A DNA stretch of 64,000 nt from NZ13-RE01 sp964612975 (GTDB lineage Bacteria; Dictyoglomota; Dictyoglomia; Dictyoglomales; Dictyoglomaceae): positions 1-64,000 of the forward strand of contig CAZTGC010000003.1 of assembly GCA_964612975.1 (NCBI GenBank), written 5' to 3'. The notes below the pieces were generated by a model. The model was given only the letters and a program-made list of their open reading frames with translations. It searched no databases and was not told the DNA's origin. Shown piece after piece: positions 62,787 through 64,000 of the stretch (its first letter is position 1; each line of letters opens with the position of its first letter). Both the position numbers and the translations under genes were made by a program.

Positions 62787-63308
62787 TTATCTTTCTAAAA
62801 CTGCTATATACATTAAATTTCTATACCTTTCATTATAATCTAAGCCGTATCCTACCGCATAATAATTAGGAATCTCAAATCCCTTATAATCTATGGGAAC
62901 ATCTATTATTCTTCTTCCAGGACAATCGAGGAGGGTGCATACCTTTAAAGAAGATGGTTCCCTTGCCTTCAAAACCCTTAAAAGATATGCTAAGGAAAGA
63001 CCTGTATCGACAATATCTTCTACGATTATTACATCTTTATTATATATATTTGTATCTAAATCCTTTGTAATCCTCACAATCCCATAGGTCTCCTTAGAGG
63101 GACCATAGCTTAGAATTGAGATAAAATCTAATATATACGGAATTGATAGATTTCTTGTAAGGTCCACAGCAAAATATACTGCTCCCTTCAAAATACATGC
63201 TAATATTGGATTTTTCTCTTTGTAGTCCTCGCTTATTATTTTACCTAATTCTTTAATCCTTTCTTGAATTTCTTCATGGGTAAAAAGAATTTTCTCTATT
63301 TTTTCCAT
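62787..63308 (-). CDS. hpt: hypoxanthine phosphoribosyltransferase
   Basis: A 173-residue purine-salvage enzyme. The PRPP loop is VIIVEDIVDTGLSLAYLL (about 97-114). ILACILKGAVYFAVDLTR and the base-binding end GYGLDYNERYRNL are conserved. It joins the upstream kinase/nuclease-like gene by one shared base at 63308. It converges with the padR unit, leaving 2 bp between. Confidence 0.95.
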   Translation of the reverse strand: MEKIEKILFTHEEIQERIKELGKIISEDYKEKNPILACILKGAVYFAVDLTRNLSIPYILDFISILSYGPSKETYGIVRITKDLDTNIYNKDVIIVEDIVDTGLSLAYLLRVLKAREPSSLKVCTLLDCPGRRIIDVPIDYKGFEIPNYYAVGYGLDYNERYRNLMYIAVLER

Positions 63309-64000
63309 TATCTCACCTTAGATATTCCATATTTTCCCAAAATCTTTATATAGTCATTTCCATATAATAATTTAATATTTACATTGGGATATAACTCTTT
63401 AAGTTTTCTAATTTTTTTAATCTTCTCACTCATAAGTTTTGGTTTTTGAACCGTCAATTCTATAAAAAGATCAAATTCAGGAAGATAAAAATCTGGAGTA
63501 AAGGCTTCAATGACCTGTCCTTCATTATCCCACTCCAAGGGAAAAATCTTAGGCTCATATTCCCAGGAGATTCTGTAAAAGGTTAACAATTTAGCAAACT
63601 CTTCTTCACTTTTATTTGCAAATCTAACCTTTAATGGGAGAGAAAAACTTTCTTGTGGGGGTTGAGAAACTTTAACAGGTTTTTCTAAGGATTTTAAAAG
63701 AAATTGATATAATTCCTCAGGAGAGTAATAGGAAAGATTAATAGTTAAATGGTAATGGTGAGGATCTTTCCAATCATATCCAAAAAGAATTTTAAAGTAT
63801 ATATCCCTTGCGTTGTCCTTTTCTAAGATTAATTTCATAGAGGTATCAAAATTTAAATTATAATTTTTTTGTAGGTTTTCAACTCTGAGATTTAAAGGTG
63901 CAATTATATTTATGTGAAAGGAATCAGGATAATCTTTAAAGAGAAACTGCCCCCCTCTTCCCAAGAGAATAACAGGGGATTTTTCTAAAAAGCTTTTTGT
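63308..64000 (-). CDS. cytidylate-kinase-like domain fused to a PD-(D/E)XK nuclease-like domain (partial)
   Basis: The frame is open to the right edge, so the 5' end lies outside; the TTG at 63964 is not a true start because VILLGRGGQF continues upstream. This GRG segment, with HINIIAPLNLRVENLQKNYN after it, resembles the cytidylate-kinase-like family in its C-terminal half. Residues from about 150 on of the visible part (TPDFYLPEFDLFIELTVQK) show the D...E-x-T/K spacing of PD-(D/E)XK nucleases. The visible part is 230 residues. It may modify or cut nucleic acid under nucleotide control; nothing is known here. Confidence 0.65.
   Translation of the reverse strand, partial: TKSFLEKSPVILLGRGGQFLFKDYPDSFHINIIAPLNLRVENLQKNYNLNFDTSMKLILEKDNARDIYFKILFGYDWKDPHHYHLTINLSYYSPEELYQFLLKSLEKPVKVSQPPQESFSLPLKVRFANKSEEEFAKLLTFYRISWEYEPKIFPLEWDNEGQVIEAFTPDFYLPEFDLFIELTVQKPKLMSEKIKKIRKLKELYPNVNIKLLYGNDYIKILGKYGISKVR

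Noticed and set aside
1..64000. tRNA, rRNA, CRISPR arrays, insertion sequences
   Set aside because: No T-loop/anticodon patterns, no regularly spaced repeats and no transposase genes or terminal inverted repeats were seen by eye; a covariance search was not possible.

Overview
The window looks like a chromosome segment of a thermophilic, AT-rich, sugar-degrading anaerobe with a diderm envelope, most like Dictyoglomus. This is an inference from the overall character of the genes (dense plant-sugar hydrolase and ABC transport locus, CbiMNQO metal uptake, HgdC-type activase, DUF1659/DUF2922/YvrJ cluster, Firmicute-like ribosome binding sites), not from a database search. No tRNA, rRNA or CRISPR array was found.

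Positions 1-19,800 are a carbohydrate island read almost entirely leftwards. A promoter near 19,790-19,830 drives two CUT1 permeases, a large solute-binding protein, a GH31 alpha-xylosidase-like enzyme and a LacI repressor. A second promoter near 12,585-12,625 drives a GatD-like zinc dehydrogenase, an iron alcohol dehydrogenase, an FGGY kinase, a GatZ/KbaZ protein, a GH95 fucosidase-like enzyme and a GH127 arabinofuranosidase-like enzyme, with L-fucose isomerase further on. Both promoters have a TTGACA -35 box, a TATACT -10 box and the same 14-bp palindrome (TGTTACTRGTAACA) at the expected start of transcription, so the LacI protein probably controls both. Two broken lacI fragments, a broken minimal nucleotidyltransferase and a broken DapA-family gene show past rearrangement.

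Positions 20,700-32,000 hold a DUF2892 protein, a solitary 1084-residue GH94-like protein with a duplicated leader, a polysaccharide trio (GT2, GT4, O-antigen ligase-like) and a LacI-type sugar-binding domain fused to GAF, GGDEF and HD-GYP domains. Positions 32,000-45,900 are mostly housekeeping: peroxiredoxin, TldD/TldE, glycerate 2-kinase, a CbiMNQO importer, a PAS-GGDEF-HD-GYP protein, a small sigma factor, dCTP deaminase, glucose-6-phosphate dehydrogenase, a Pif1-like helicase and RNase HIII.

Positions 45,900-47,160 are a compact cassette of very small genes (DUF1659, DUF2922, zinc ribbon, M15 peptidase, YvrJ) that resembles a holin/endolysin unit. Positions 47,150-57,400 carry PrmA, an SDR, an exported WD40 protein, MnmA with its cysteine desulfurase, a DUF2207 protein, VOC and ThuA proteins, an AEC transporter, a small exported beta-rich protein and a Nudix hydrolase. 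Positions 57,400-64,000 hold a two-subunit 2-hydroxyacyl-CoA dehydratase-like protein with its activase, a sugar-1-phosphate nucleotidyltransferase with a GHMP kinase, a divergent PadR regulator coupled to a 34-codon ORF, hypoxanthine phosphoribosyltransferase, and the 3' part of a cytidylate-kinase-like/nuclease-like fusion that runs off the right edge. Several genes have a TATAAT-like box 6-8 nt before the start codon, suggesting leaderless mRNAs.
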